Below the pieces are notes generated by a model that saw nothing but the letters and a program-made list of their open reading frames with translations, was not told the DNA's origin and searched no databases. 64,000 bases of DNA from Catellatospora sichuanensis. GTDB lineage: Bacteria; Actinomycetota; Actinomycetes; Mycobacteriales; Micromonosporaceae. Positions 31,243 through 44,012 of this stretch are shown here, piece by piece; within the stretch, counting starts at the first letter, position 1; each line of letters opens with the position of its first letter. The stretch spans positions 182,928-246,927 of the forward strand of contig NZ_VIQO01000024.1 in NCBI RefSeq assembly GCF_007483665.1, written 5' to 3'. A program made the position numbers and the translations under genes.

Positions 31243-33465
31243 TCAGTTCTTCTTCTTCTTCTTCATCTTCGGCAGGTTCGCCGGCTTCTTTCCGAGGATC
31301 TTGTCGGAGGGCGGGCTGAAGTGCTGCACGTCCTTGCCCTTCAGCGAGTCCTTCAGGGTGTACGCCACGGTCTCGATCGGTTTCCAGGCGTTGTAGTCGC
31401 CGGTGGCGTGGAACGGGTTGTCCGGGTCGGCCATGAACGCCGCCGCGGCCAGCTCCTTGGTGAACCCGACGAACCAGGCGGCCCGGGTGTCGTCGGTGGT
31501 GCCGGTCTTGCCCGCGACCGGCCGGTCGACCATGCCGTAGACGCCGGGGGCGGTGGACCAGCCGCCGCAGCCGCCCTTGGCCGCGCCGTACCCGGTGACG
31601 CAGCGCATCGCGTCGGTGGCGGCACGGGCCACGTCCTTGCTGACCTCCTGCCGGCAGCGGGGCGTCGCGACCGGCACCTGCTGGCCCTTGACCTCCATCA
31701 TCGCCGGGCTGCCGTCGGGCTTGACGATGCCGAGCACCGGCAGCGGGTCGCAGTACTTGCCGTCGGCGGCCATGGTGGCGTACGCGTTGGCCATCTCCAG
31801 CGGCGTGGTGTCCGCGACACCGAGGGTGAACGAGCCCCAGGTCTTGGACTTGCCCGGCGACGCCTGCAGCTGGTCGATGTCGGTGCGCCACTTCAGGCCG
31901 AGCCGCTCGGCCATGCGGACCGCCTTGTCCGCGCCGACCTTCTGCTCCAGCTGCACGAAATACGTGTTGACCGACTTGCCGAAGCCCGACCACATGGCGT
32001 GGTTGCCGGTCATCGAGCCGCTGGCGTTGGACGGGCACCAGTGCCCGCCGCCGCAGGAGCCGCGCTCGCCCCAGCCGGCGAAGTACTGCGACTTGTACCG
32101 GTGCGGCGCGTAAAACCAGGTGTTCATCTTCATCCCGGCGTCGAGCGCGGCGACCATCGTGAAGATCTTGAACGTCGAGCCCGCCTGGTAGCCCGGCAGG
32201 TTGCCGCCGCCGAGCAGCGGGTTCACCGTGTTCGGGTAGTTGCCCTTGACCTTGCCGTAGCGCTTGGGGTCGGTGTGCGCCCCGTTGCCCGCCTGGTCGA
32301 GCGAGTAGGTGCGGTTCACCGCCATGGCCTTGACCAGCCCGGTGCCGGGCTGCACCACGACCTCGCCCAGGGCGTACGCGCTGCCGATCGGCTGGCGCTT
32401 GGTGACGTGGTCCATCGCGATGTCCTGGACCTTCGGGTCCAGCGAAGTGGTGATCTTGTAGCCGCCGCGGCGCAGGTTGTCCTCGCGCTCGCCCGGGTTG
32501 GCCCCGAAGGCCGGCTGCGACAGCCACCAGTTCTTGAACATGTCGCAGAAGAAGCCCCAGCTGTTGTTCTTCTTGCCCACCGCGATGCAGTCGTTCGGCG
32601 GCTCGGTGATCTTCAGCTTGATGGGTTCCTTCTTCGTCGTCGCCGCGACCTCAGGCGTGATGTAGCCGAGTTCCGCCATGCGGTCGATGACGTAGTTGCG
32701 CCGCTGGGTGGCGGCCGTCTGGTCGCTGCCCGCCGGGTCGTATGCGGTGGGTGCCTTGACGAGGCCGGCCAGCGTGGCCGACTCGGCCAGCGTCAGGTCC
32801 TTCGGCAGCTTGGAGAAGAAGATCTGCGCCGCGGCGAAGACTCCGTACGCGCGGTGGCCGAAGTAGGCCACGTTCAGGTAGCGCTCGAGGATGTCGGTCT
32901 TCGACAGCTCCTTCTCCACCTTGATGGCCAGCCGGGCCTCACGGATCTTGCGCAGCGGGGTCTGCTCGGTCGCCGCCATGACCTCGCTGGGGGTCTGCGC
33001 GCCGTCGCGCAGCGCCATGCGCACGTACTGCATGGTCAGCGTCGAGGCGCCCTGAGACACCTCGCCCGCGGTGTGGTTGGCCACGAAGGCACGCGCGATG
33101 CCCTTGGCGTCGACGCCGTTGTGCTCGTAGAAGCGCCCGTCCTCGCTGGCCACGATCGCCTTGCGGATGTTGTCCGAGACCTCGGCGATCGGCGAGTACT
33201 TGCGGTGTTCCTCGTAGAAGTTCGTGAGCAGCGTCTTGCCGTCGGAGGCGTACACGTAACTGGTCTGCGCCGGCGGCAGGCTCTTGAGCTCGGCCGGCAG
33301 CGAGTCGTAGAAATCGGCGCCGGCCTTCAGCCCCAGGCCGCCCACCGCGGCGAGGGGGTAGGTGACCGCGGCGACGACGACGCCTGCGAGCAAGCCCGAG
33401 CGCAGGATCGGCGCGAGACGTCCGGTGGCGGAAATTGCACCTTTTAGGCGGCTAAGCGGCTTCAC
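31243..33465 (-). CDS. Class A penicillin-binding protein (bifunctional transglycosylase-transpeptidase)
   Basis: About 740 aa. N-terminal membrane anchor (about 22-45). GT51 domain with catalytic Glu near 108 in SEDGRFYEHNG and a second motif GASTLTMQYVRM. Transpeptidase domain with S-T-F-K near 429, S-V-N near 493 and K-T-G-T near 651. It polymerises and cross-links peptidoglycan outside the membrane, like PonA. The C terminus is Lys-rich (PKMKKKKKN), encoded by a (TTC)6-type microsatellite on the + strand at about 31247. GTG 33465 chosen because TACCTT lies 6 nt upstream (leaderless); TTG 33483 is the alternative. Confidence 0.93.
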   Translation of the reverse strand: MKPLSRLKGAISATGRLAPILRSGLLAGVVVAAVTYPLAAVGGLGLKAGADFYDSLPAELKSLPPAQTSYVYASDGKTLLTNFYEEHRKYSPIAEVSDNIRKAIVASEDGRFYEHNGVDAKGIARAFVANHTAGEVSQGASTLTMQYVRMALRDGAQTPSEVMAATEQTPLRKIREARLAIKVEKELSKTDILERYLNVAYFGHRAYGVFAAAQIFFSKLPKDLTLAESATLAGLVKAPTAYDPAGSDQTAATQRRNYVIDRMAELGYITPEVAATTKKEPIKLKITEPPNDCIAVGKKNNSWGFFCDMFKNWWLSQPAFGANPGEREDNLRRGGYKITTSLDPKVQDIAMDHVTKRQPIGSAYALGEVVVQPGTGLVKAMAVNRTYSLDQAGNGAHTDPKRYGKVKGNYPNTVNPLLGGGNLPGYQAGSTFKIFTMVAALDAGMKMNTWFYAPHRYKSQYFAGWGERGSCGGGHWCPSNASGSMTGNHAMWSGFGKSVNTYFVQLEQKVGADKAVRMAERLGLKWRTDIDQLQASPGKSKTWGSFTLGVADTTPLEMANAYATMAADGKYCDPLPVLGIVKPDGSPAMMEVKGQQVPVATPRCRQEVSKDVARAATDAMRCVTGYGAAKGGCGGWSTAPGVYGMVDRPVAGKTGTTDDTRAAWFVGFTKELAAAAFMADPDNPFHATGDYNAWKPIETVAYTLKDSLKGKDVQHFSPPSDKILGKKPANLPKMKKKKKN

Positions 33466-33471
33466 CCTACA

Positions 33472-33477
33472 AAGGTA
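33472..33477 (-). promoter_or_regulatory. -10 element for leaderless PBP transcript
   Basis: On the minus strand TACCTT is followed by TGTAGG and then GTG 33465. It lies in the 110 bp divergent region shared with cobT. Confidence 0.42.
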
Positions 33478-33575
33478 GGACAAACTACTCAGGAGATGGA
33501 TTCAAAGCAGTAAAAGACGCGACGTTTTCTACCCCCGAGTCGGCATCGCGACAGCCGACGTGGTGAGGTGAGGTC

Positions 33576-34661
33576 GTGACGAGTGAGCTGTTGGGCTTAA
33601 CGATCGAGGCGGTCCGTCCGCTCGACGGCGCCGCGATGAAGCAGGCGCGCGAACTGCAGTCGCGGCTGACCAAGCCGGCCGGATCGCTCGGTGAGCTGGA
33701 GGAACTGTCGGTGCGCCTGGCCGGGCTGACCGCGGTCTGCCCGCCACCGCTGCTGGAGCCGGCCCAGCTCGCCGTCTTCGCCGGGGACCACGGCGTACAC
33801 GCGCAGGGCGTGACCCCGTGGCCGCAGGAGGTCACCGCGCAGATGGTCGGCAACTTCCTGGCCGGCGGCGCGGCCGTGAACGCGCTGGCCCGGCAGACCG
33901 GCGTGACGGTGACCGTGGTCGACATCGGCGTCGCCGCCGACCTGCCCCCGGCCGACGGCCTGATCTCGGCCAAGGTCCGGCACGGCACCCGGGACATGAC
34001 CGTCGAGCCCGCGATGACCCGCGCCGAGGCACAGGCCGCGCTCGAGGTCGGCATCCAGACCGCGCACGCGATGATCGACGGCGGAGCCCGGGTGCTGCTC
34101 ACCGGGGACATGGGCATCGGCAACACGACCGCGTCGGCGGCACTCATCTCCGCGTTCACCGGCCGCGACGCCGGTGTGGTGACCGGCTACGGCACCGGCA
34201 TCGACGCGCCCACCCACCTGCGCAAGGTCGAGGTGATCCGGCAGGCGCTGGCGCTGCACGGCCCGTCCTGGGGCGGCGAGCCGGCCACCGACCCGGTGGC
34301 GGTGCTGGCCGCGCTCGGCGGCCTCGAGCACGCCGGGCTGACCGGCTTCATCCTCGGCGCGGCGTCGCGCCGGGTGCCGGTCATCCTCGACGGCGTGATC
34401 GCCGCCGCCGCCGCACTGGCGGCCGCCGCCCTCGCGCCCAGCAGCCGGGACGCCATGATCGCGGGACACCAGTCGGTCGAGCCGGGCGCTAGCGTGGCGC
34501 TGTCGCAGCTCGAACTGAACCCGCTGCTCGACCTCGGCCTCCGGCTGGGCGAGGGCACGGGCGCGGTGCTGGCCTACCCGATCGTCGCCGGCTCGGTGCG
34601 GGTCCTGCACGAGATGGCGACATTCGACAGCGCCGGTGTCGCCGCGAAGGTCGAGGAGTGA
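33576..34661 (+). CDS. cobT: Nicotinate-nucleotide--dimethylbenzimidazole phosphoribosyltransferase
   Basis: 361 aa. It makes alpha-ribazole 5'-phosphate from nicotinate mononucleotide and DMB in the nucleotide-loop branch of cobalamin synthesis. Conserved features: KPAGSLGELEELSVRLAG near the start, FAGDHGVHAQGVTPWPQEVT (about 70-90), LLTGDMGIGNTTASAA (about 173-188), and the C-terminal LRLGEGTGAVLAYP with the catalytic Glu. Full length. GTG 33576 follows GAGGTGAGG. It forms an operon with cobA, 42 bp downstream. Confidence 0.96.
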   Translation: MTSELLGLTIEAVRPLDGAAMKQARELQSRLTKPAGSLGELEELSVRLAGLTAVCPPPLLEPAQLAVFAGDHGVHAQGVTPWPQEVTAQMVGNFLAGGAAVNALARQTGVTVTVVDIGVAADLPPADGLISAKVRHGTRDMTVEPAMTRAEAQAALEVGIQTAHAMIDGGARVLLTGDMGIGNTTASAALISAFTGRDAGVVTGYGTGIDAPTHLRKVEVIRQALALHGPSWGGEPATDPVAVLAALGGLEHAGLTGFILGAASRRVPVILDGVIAAAAALAAAALAPSSRDAMIAGHQSVEPGASVALSQLELNPLLDLGLRLGEGTGAVLAYPIVAGSVRVLHEMATFDSAGVAAKVEE

Positions 34662-34703
34662 GCGGCGGGTGGTGGCTCGCCGTTGAACCGAGTGAGGACA
34701 CCC

Positions 34704-35903
34704 GTGACTGAGCTGTATCCCCTGGCGCTCCGGTTGGACGGGCGACTGGTGTTGGTCGTCGGCGGTGGCGCGGTGGCGACCCGACGGGTGCCGGCGTTGC
34801 TGGCGGCTGGTGCGAACGTGCGGCTGGTCGCACCGGAGTTGACGCCCGCGCTGCGCGGGTTGTCCGATGCGGGCCGGCTCACCTGGCTCGCGCGTCCGTT
34901 CGCGGAGGACGACCTGGACGGCGTGTGGCTGGTGCAGGTCGCGGTCGACGACCATGAGGCCGCGGAGTCGGTCTCGGCCGCTGCGGAGCAGCGCCGCATC
35001 TTCTGCGTACGCGCCGACGACCGGCACGCCGCGAGCGCCTGGACCCCGGCGGTGGCCCGCCACGGCGCGGTGACCGTGGCCGTGCTCGCGGGCGGCTCGC
35101 CCCGGCGGGCGGTGGCCGTGCGCGACCGCATCGCGAACCTGCTGGCCACCGACGAGGCGACCGTGCCGGAGACGGTCAAGGGCACCGTGGCGCTGGTCGG
35201 CGGGGGCCCCGGCGACCCGGAGCTGATCACGGTCAAGGGCCGCCGCCTGCTGGCCGCCGCGGACGTGGTGGTCGCCGACCGGCTCGGCCCCGGCCTGCTG
35301 CTCGACGAGCTGCGCGCCGACGTGGAACTGGTCGACGTGGCCAAACTTCCGTACGGGCCCGCCGCGCAGCAGGAGGAGATCAACCGCGTCCTGGTCGAAC
35401 GGGCCAAGGCCGGGCTGTTCGTGGTGCGCCTCAAGGGCGGCGACCCGTACGTGTTCGGCCGCGGCGGCGAAGAGGTGCTGGCCTGCACCGAGGCGGGTGT
35501 GCCGGTGACCGTGGTGCCCGGCGTGACGAGCGCCATCTCGGTGCCGGCGGCGGCCGGGATCCCCGTGACGCATCGCCGGGTGGCCCACGAGTTCACCGTG
35601 GTCAGCGGCCACCTCGGCCCTGACCATCCGGACTCACTCGTGGACTGGCCCGCGCTGGCCCGGCTGCGCGGCACCCTGGTCATCCTGATGGGCCTGAAGA
35701 ATCTGCCCGCCATCGTGGCGACACTGCTGACCCACGGCCGCGACGCCGCGACCCCCGCCGCGGTCATCCAAGAGGGCACCACCGACCAGCAGCAGTCCCT
35801 CCACGGCACCCTCGCCGACCTCCCCGACCTGGCCAAGCGCCTCAACCCGCCCGCCATCGTCGTCATCGGCCACGTGGCCGCCGTCCTCCCCCCCACCCCC
35901 TGA
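34704..35903 (+). CDS. cobA: Uroporphyrinogen-III C-methyltransferase fused to a siroheme-synthase N domain
   Basis: 399 aa CysG-like fusion. An N-terminal Rossmann domain (LVLVVGGGAVATRRVPALL, the precorrin-2 dehydrogenase type) occupies about 1-140. The SAM-dependent uroporphyrinogen-III methylase (VALVGGGPGDPELITVKG, VVRLKGGDPYVFGRGGEE, VVPGVTSAI) occupies about 155-399. It makes precorrin-2, feeding cobalamin and siroheme. GTG 34704 is chosen over TTG 34683 since GAGG sits 6 nt upstream and domain homologues begin LYPLALRLDGR. The 3' end is markedly C-rich and runs into a palindromic repeat. Confidence 0.94.
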   Translation: MTELYPLALRLDGRLVLVVGGGAVATRRVPALLAAGANVRLVAPELTPALRGLSDAGRLTWLARPFAEDDLDGVWLVQVAVDDHEAAESVSAAAEQRRIFCVRADDRHAASAWTPAVARHGAVTVAVLAGGSPRRAVAVRDRIANLLATDEATVPETVKGTVALVGGGPGDPELITVKGRRLLAAADVVVADRLGPGLLLDELRADVELVDVAKLPYGPAAQQEEINRVLVERAKAGLFVVRLKGGDPYVFGRGGEEVLACTEAGVPVTVVPGVTSAISVPAAAGIPVTHRRVAHEFTVVSGHLGPDHPDSLVDWPALARLRGTLVILMGLKNLPAIVATLLTHGRDAATPAAVIQEGTTDQQQSLHGTLADLPDLAKRLNPPAIVVIGHVAAVLPPTP

Positions 35904-35938
35904 CCCACCTCCCACCCCGCCGCCGCCTCCGCGCGCTT

Positions 35939-36010
35939 CGCGTTGCAGTTTCGGGGAAAGTGCAGGAATCGAAGGGCTGGATCGTGCAGTTTCCCCGAAA
36001 CTGCAACGCG
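35939..36010. repeat. CTGCAGTTTCGGGGAAA family palindrome, copy 2
   Basis: CGCGTTGCAG-TTTCGGGGAAA at 35939-35959 and its complement at 35990-36010, exact over 21 bp, loop 30 nt. It sits between convergent cobA and the OtsB-GH15 gene. Confidence 0.93.
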
Positions 36011-36072
36011 ACGGCCGCCGGAGGCGTCGCGACGACGCGTCGGCGGTCTGGGTGGGTGGAGGGGAGAGCGTT

Positions 36073-36119
36073 AGGAAGGGCACCTTCACAACGCTGAGCG
36101 TTGTGAAGGTGCCCTTCCT
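36073..36119. repeat. Perfect 23-bp-arm GGAAGGGCACCTTC palindrome, probable bidirectional terminator
   Basis: Arms 36073-36095 and 36097-36119 are exact complements around one G (AGGAAGGGCACCTTCACAAC...). The core is shared with the repeat inside nrdA (3386-3430). It ends 3 bp before the stop of the convergent OtsB-GH15 gene. Confidence 0.92.
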
Positions 36120-36122
36120 TCG

Positions 36123-38659
36123 TCAGCGGCCCAGGAGTTGGGCGCAGCGGATCAGGCCCAGGTGGCTGTATGCCTGCGGGTGGTTGCCGAGGCCGCGCTC
36201 CAGGTCCGGGTCGTACTGCTCGGGGAGCAGTCCGGTCGGGCCGGCCGTGGCCAGCATCTGGTCGAACAGTTCCTCGGCGTCGGCCCGGCGGCCGGTCCGC
36301 AGGTACGCCTCGATCAGCCACGCCGTGCAGATGTGGAAGCCGCCCTCCTTGCCGGGCATGCCGTCGTCCCACTTGTACCGGTAGACCACCGGTCCCGAAC
36401 GCAGCTCGGCCTCTACCGCGAGCACCGTGTCCAGGAAGCGCGGGTCGTCGTCGGCCAGCAGGCCGGACAGCCCGATCCACAGGCTGGACGCGTCCATCTC
36501 CGGGAAGCCGTAGGCCACCGTGTACGCCTTGGTGCCCTCGTGCCAGCCCTGGTGCAGGACGTTCTCGGCGATCCGGTCCCGCAGCTCGACCCACTCGGGC
36601 CGCTCCTCGGTGGTGTGCCGCTCCAGCACCTGCAGCGCCCGGTCCACCGTCATCCACGACATGACCTTGGAGTACACATGGTGGCGCGGAGGCAGGCGGG
36701 CCTCCCAGATGCCGTGGTCGGGCTCGTGCCAGCGCTGGCTGCAGGCCTGCACCATGGCCTCCATGACCCGCCACTCCTCGTGACGGATCTTGCCGCGCCG
36801 GTCCGCGACCGCCATCAGCACGTCCGCGACCGGGCCGAACACGTCGAGCTGCAGCTGCTTGTTGGCGGCGTTGCCGACGCGCACCGGCCGGGAGCCGGCG
36901 TAGCCGGGCAGGCTCTCGATCACGGCCTCCGGGCCGAGCTCGTAGCCGTCCACGGTGTAGAGCGGGTGCAGCCGCTCCGGGTGCCCGCCGGTGCGGTCGA
37001 CCACGCCGTCGACCCAGCGCAGGAACGCCTCGGCCTCGGTCAGCGAGCCCAGCTCGACCAGCGCCTTGACGGTCATCGCGCCGTCACGCAGCCAGACGAA
37101 GCGGTAGTCCCAGTTGCGGATGCCGCCCAGCGTCTCCGGCAGGGACGTGGTCGCCGCCGCGATGACGCCGCCGCCCTCGAAGTGGCACAGCCCGCGCAGC
37201 GTGAGCGCGCTGCGCATGACCACCTCCTTCTCGACCGAGGGCAGCTCCAGGGAGTTGGCCCACTCCCGCCACGGCTGCTCGACCTGCTCCAGCCGTTCGG
37301 TCGCGGTCAGCGGGTGCGCGGTCAGGTTGTGGCTGCGCATGCGCATCTCGAGCAGCGCCTCGCCGTTCATCCGGGACAGGTCGATCACCGCGCGGGCGGT
37401 GTCGTGCCCGCCGTCGTCGACCACGTCCCACTCCACACCGGGGGAGTACAGGCACAGGTGCTCGCTGGTGCCCAGCACGAGCAGCCCGTCGGTGAGCGGC
37501 TGCAGCTGCACCGGCACCTGCCCGAACTCCGGACGCGGGGCGTACTCGACGCGCACCACGGTGTTGCCGGTGAGGCGGCGCATCAGGCTGTCGCCCTCGA
37601 GCCAGTCCGTCACGGTCAGCCCGGACCAGCGGGTCTCCACGGTCATCGTGCCGGGGCGGTAGCGCTGGCCCAGCGGGTGGCCGCCACGCTGCGGAGCGAC
37701 GGTGAAGTGGCCCGCGGGCGCGCCGCCGAGCAGGTCGGCGAAGATCGCCGCGCTGTCCGGCCGCGGGTGGCACAGCCAGCTCACCCGGGCGTCCGGGCTG
37801 ATCAGCGCGACGGTGCGGCCGTCGGCCAGCATCGAGTGGCGCTCGATCGGCACGGCCCGCTCGCCGAACAGCCAGTGCCGCCGGGTGTCCAGCAGCAGCG
37901 CCAGGATGCGCACCGCCTGCAGGGGGTCGTGCACCCGGAAGTTCGCGGCGGTCTCGCCCGCGCCGACCTTGACGCCGATGTCCTTGCCCGACAACTGCCG
38001 GAAGGCGTTCTCGTCGGTGACGTCGTCGCCCATGAACAGCACCGCGCCCGCGGACACCTGGCGGCGCAGCTCGTCGATCGCGGTGCCCTTGTGCGAGGCC
38101 AGCACCGACAGCTCGACGACCTCCTTGCCCTCCGTGGTGTGCACGCCGGCCCAGGCGGCCGGGCCGCACCGGATGGCGTCGGTCACCGCGGCGGCGACGG
38201 CCCGGGAGGCGGTGCGCAGGTGCACGGCGACGCTGGCGGGCTTGTTCTCCAGGCGTACGCCCGGGTGCTCGGCGGCGATGCGCTCCAGCTCGGTCTGCAG
38301 CCGGCTGCGCAGTTCGACCAGGTCGGAGGCGAGCCGCTGGACGAAGCCGATGTCGAACTCGGAGCCGTGGCTGCCGACGAGATGCACCTCGCTGGGCAGC
38401 CGGGACAGGGCCGCCAGGTCGCGCAGTGCCCGACCGGAGACCACCGCGACGGTGGTCTGCGGCAGCGTGGCCAGCGATCGCAGCGCCGCGACGGCCTCCG
38501 GGATGGGGGCGGCCGCGGACGGGTCCTCCACGATCGGCGCCAGGGTGCCGTCGTAGTCGCACGCGACGAGCAGGTGCGGCACGCGGGCCAACTGCGCGAG
38601 CGCGGAGCGCAGTTCGGGGTCGAAGCCGTCGCGGTCGAGATCGACGGTCATGCCCAGGG

Positions 38660-38663
<4 letters not shown>
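36123..38663 (-). CDS. Trehalose-6-phosphate phosphatase / GH15 glycoside hydrolase fusion
   Basis: 846 aa, two enzymes in one chain. Residues about 1-260 are a HAD-type trehalose phosphatase: CDYDGTLAPI (nucleophile D36, acid D38), VAVVSGR, and FMGDDVTDENAF. Residues about 270-846 are a GH15 domain: WLCHPRPDSAAIFADLLGG, GGIRNWDYRFVWLRDGAM, DHGIWEARLPPRHHVYSKV and LLPEQYDPD with the catalytic-type Glu. Actinobacterial GH15 proteins of this type include trehalases and glucoamylases. ATG 38663 overlaps the otsA stop (ATGA). An enzyme that makes trehalose is thus fused to one that may cleave it, which is odd. Confidence 0.88.
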
Positions 38664-40081
<1,418 letters not shown>

Positions 40082-40373
40082 CGCTGCCTCTCCTCCGATC
40101 GGTGGATCGTGGGCCATCCTCTGAGACTACTGAAGTCCTCTGGAAGGTGGATCATCGGCGCGACACGCGATGGCGATACGTGTAGATCATCCCAGCGCTG
40201 CGCTTTGATCACAACCCGCTGCGTGATGCCCACCTCGTGCCCTGCGAAACCTTGTGTCCGGGTCGGGGCACGTCCGGGGCCGAGCGAGCCACCTCACACG
40301 GCCCCATGTCCCGGGTCGCGGGGCCACCTGGGAGTATTGACACGAAGACTGTCTGAAGGGGGTTGGCCCGACC

Positions 40374-42050
<1,677 letters not shown>

Positions 42051-42070
42051 TCCGGATCTTGAAGATCCAC

Positions 42071-42104
42071 CGGCCTGCCGGTCGCGCGAGCGACCGGCAG
42101 GCCG
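42071..42104 (+). terminator. Terminator of ettA
   Basis: CGGCCTGCCGGTCGC (42071-42085), loop GCGA, GCGACCGGCAGGCCG (42090-42104): perfect 15-bp stem. Confidence 0.9.
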
Positions 42105-42129
42105 AACGATCAAGGCGAGTGGGAGAACC

Positions 42130-42531
42130 ATGAGATTCACCTACCACTGCGCGCTGCGGTGGTCCGATCTTGATGCGTACGGGCACGTCAACAACGCGCG
42201 CTTCCTCACCCTGTACGAGGAGGCCCGGGTCGCGATGATGTTCGTCGGCGCCCGGGAGGCCGGAGTGACCTCCTTCGAGGAGGGCATCGTGGTGTCCCGG
42301 CACGAGGTGGACTACCTGCGGCCCGTCGACTACGGCGACCCGGTGCGCATCGAACTGTGGATCGCCGATCTCAAATCGTCCCGGTTCACCGTCTGCTACG
42401 AGCTGTTCGACGGGGACCTGCTGGCCAGCCGGGCCCGGTCCGTGCTGGTGCCGTACGACCTGGACAAGCAGCGGCCGCGCCGGATGAGCGAGGCCGAGCA
42501 GAGTTTCCTGAAGCCATGGCTGTCGACCTGA
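42130..42531 (+). CDS. Acyl-CoA thioesterase (hot-dog fold, 4HBT type)
   Basis: 133 aa. The hot-dog signature WSDLDAYGHVNNARFLTLYE carries the catalytic Asp/His region at about residues 11-30, followed by VDYLRPVDYGDPVRIELW. Resembles the YbgC/FcbC group that hydrolyses acyl-CoA thioesters. ATG 42130 has GGGAG 8 nt upstream. Its last codons overlap the next gene by 16 bp. Physiological substrate unknown. Confidence 0.9.
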   Translation: MRFTYHCALRWSDLDAYGHVNNARFLTLYEEARVAMMFVGAREAGVTSFEEGIVVSRHEVDYLRPVDYGDPVRIELWIADLKSSRFTVCYELFDGDLLASRARSVLVPYDLDKQRPRRMSEAEQSFLKPWLST

Positions 42532-43145
42532 GCGACCGCGCCGACGCGGCGGTGTTCCTGCGCCGGCTGCTGCGGCTGGACCCGGCGACGCTGGTGCGGC
42601 TGCGTCCGGCCGGGCCGGACCGGGTGGCGCTGTGGGCGTCGCTGCCGTGGGGTGTGCTGGTCACCCGCACCGTCGCCGGCAGCGTGGACCGCGACCGGGT
42701 GGCCGCGGCCTCGGCGCTGCTGGAGGGCGTCGCGGAGCCGCCGGTGCTGGACGACCGGTGGCGCGGCGCGCTGCCCCCGGCGACCGTCACGGCCGTCGAG
42801 CGGCTGCCCGCGACCGTGGTCGGCGGGGTGGCGGCGTCCGCCGCGCAGGCGTTGCGCGATGTCGAGTCCACCGGCCTCAAGGGCCGTGTCGTCGGGCAGC
42901 GGGTGTTGCGCGACGCGCTCCTGGACCACATCGTGGTGAGCGGAACGTCCGATGTGGACGGCGTGGCGTTCGCCGTGCCGCAGCGGCTCGTGCAAGGGTT
43001 GGTGCGGATGGGCTTCCTCGGTGCCGAGGAGGTGACCGTGGTCACCGCCGGGACATGGACGGGACTCGCCGGTTCCTATGGCACAGCGTGGTTCCGGGCA
43101 CCCGTGTTGTCCGTACGGCCGATTGCAAGTCGGTCGATCGGTTGA
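42516..43145 (+). CDS. Conserved hypothetical protein, sirohydrochlorin-free
   Basis: 209 aa, Ala/Val/Arg-rich, with no signal peptide or membrane helix. It begins MAVDLSDRADAAVFLRRLLRLDPATLVRL and contains a WASLPWGVLVTRTVAG strand and a long helical middle (VVGQRVLRDALLDHIVV). No catalytic motif recognised. ATG 42516 lies within the thioesterase gene (16 bp overlap), so it is co-translated and probably shares its function or regulation. A conserved companion of this thioesterase in related genomes is likely but unchecked. Confidence 0.62.
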   Translation: MAVDLSDRADAAVFLRRLLRLDPATLVRLRPAGPDRVALWASLPWGVLVTRTVAGSVDRDRVAAASALLEGVAEPPVLDDRWRGALPPATVTAVERLPATVVGGVAASAAQALRDVESTGLKGRVVGQRVLRDALLDHIVVSGTSDVDGVAFAVPQRLVQGLVRMGFLGAEEVTVVTAGTWTGLAGSYGTAWFRAPVLSVRPIASRSIG

Positions 43146-43304
43146 TCGGACATCGTCTGTTCAGCCCGGGACCTTCGGTAAGGGGATGACGAAAGACGGC
43201 TGTACGGGTAGCCTCCTCGCCGGGGATGGAACTGAGGGTAGGCGAGCAATCTCCCTCAGCATTGATCTGTCGGCTTCAGGCTACGGTCGGACAGGAGCAT
43301 GGGC

Positions 43305-43886
43305 ATGGCGTGGTTTTCGTGGCAACGCTTGCGGGTGGGTCAGTCGACGGCGGGGACGGCGCGTCCGCGTACGGTCCCGCAACAACGCAGCCTCTTCGAG
43401 GTGCCGGACGATCTGTCCATGATGGACAGCCTGCCACCGGCGCCGACGACCCTGGCGCCGGCCGAGACACCACAGGTCAACCTGCGCCGCATCGCCGCCA
43501 CCCTCGACCTGCTCGACATCCGCTACCTCTCCGACGGGGAGGAGAGCCTGCTGGCGCTCTGGGAGCGCCACGCCCTGCTGTTCGCGGTCGAGGGGCCTGA
43601 CGACGAGATCCTGGTGATCCGGGCCCGTCCGCACGCCACCGTGCCGCCGGAGCTGGCCGACCTCGCCTACCGCGCGGTCAACGAGTGGAACCACACCCGC
43701 CGCTTCGCCAAGGCCTACGTGGGCGACCCCACCGAGCGCGGCCAACTGCCGATCTACGCCGAGTGGCAGGTGCCCCTGCGCTCCGGCGTGCACGACGCGC
43801 TGCTGATGGAGCTGCTCGACTGCGCCGCCTCGGTGTCCACCACCTTCGTGGACTGGATGCACAGCGACGGCGGCCTGCTGCTCTGA
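43305..43886 (+). CDS. YbjN-domain protein
   Basis: 193 aa. A basic, disordered N terminus (MAWFSWQRLRVGQS) is followed by a YbjN-type domain (about 60-190): LRRIAATLDLLDIRYLSDGE and LADLAYRAVNEWNHTRRFAK. YbjN-like proteins resemble type III secretion chaperones and act as poorly defined stress or regulatory adaptors. ATG 43305 is preferred to ATG 43299 because GGAG at 43294 then sits 7 nt upstream. Followed by a strong terminator. Confidence 0.82.
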   Translation: MAWFSWQRLRVGQSTAGTARPRTVPQQRSLFEVPDDLSMMDSLPPAPTTLAPAETPQVNLRRIAATLDLLDIRYLSDGEESLLALWERHALLFAVEGPDDEILVIRARPHATVPPELADLAYRAVNEWNHTRRFAKAYVGDPTERGQLPIYAEWQVPLRSGVHDALLMELLDCAASVSTTFVDWMHSDGGLLL

Positions 43887-43924
43887 GGACGTCACTCCAC
43901 CGCCGCAGGGCCCTCTGACGGCGA

Positions 43925-43965
43925 CAGCCGCCTGTCCGGGTCTCGTACACCCGGGCAGGCGGCTG
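43925..43965. terminator. Bidirectional terminator
   Basis: CAGCCGCCTGTCCGGGT and ACCCGGGCAGGCGGCTG form a near-perfect stem with a short loop between convergent genes ending at 43886 and 44013. Confidence 0.87.
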
Positions 43966-44012
43966 ATCTCGTCCGAGCCGCTCCGGCAGCCCGCAGGCGG
44001 CCGGTCACCGCT

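Noticed and set aside
31195..33447. 750-codon frame on + opposite the PBP
   Set aside because: Antisense shadow, and its start lies inside the bidirectional terminator.
40337..40342. TTGACA as ettA -35 element
   Set aside because: No acceptable -10 hexamer 16-19 bp downstream.
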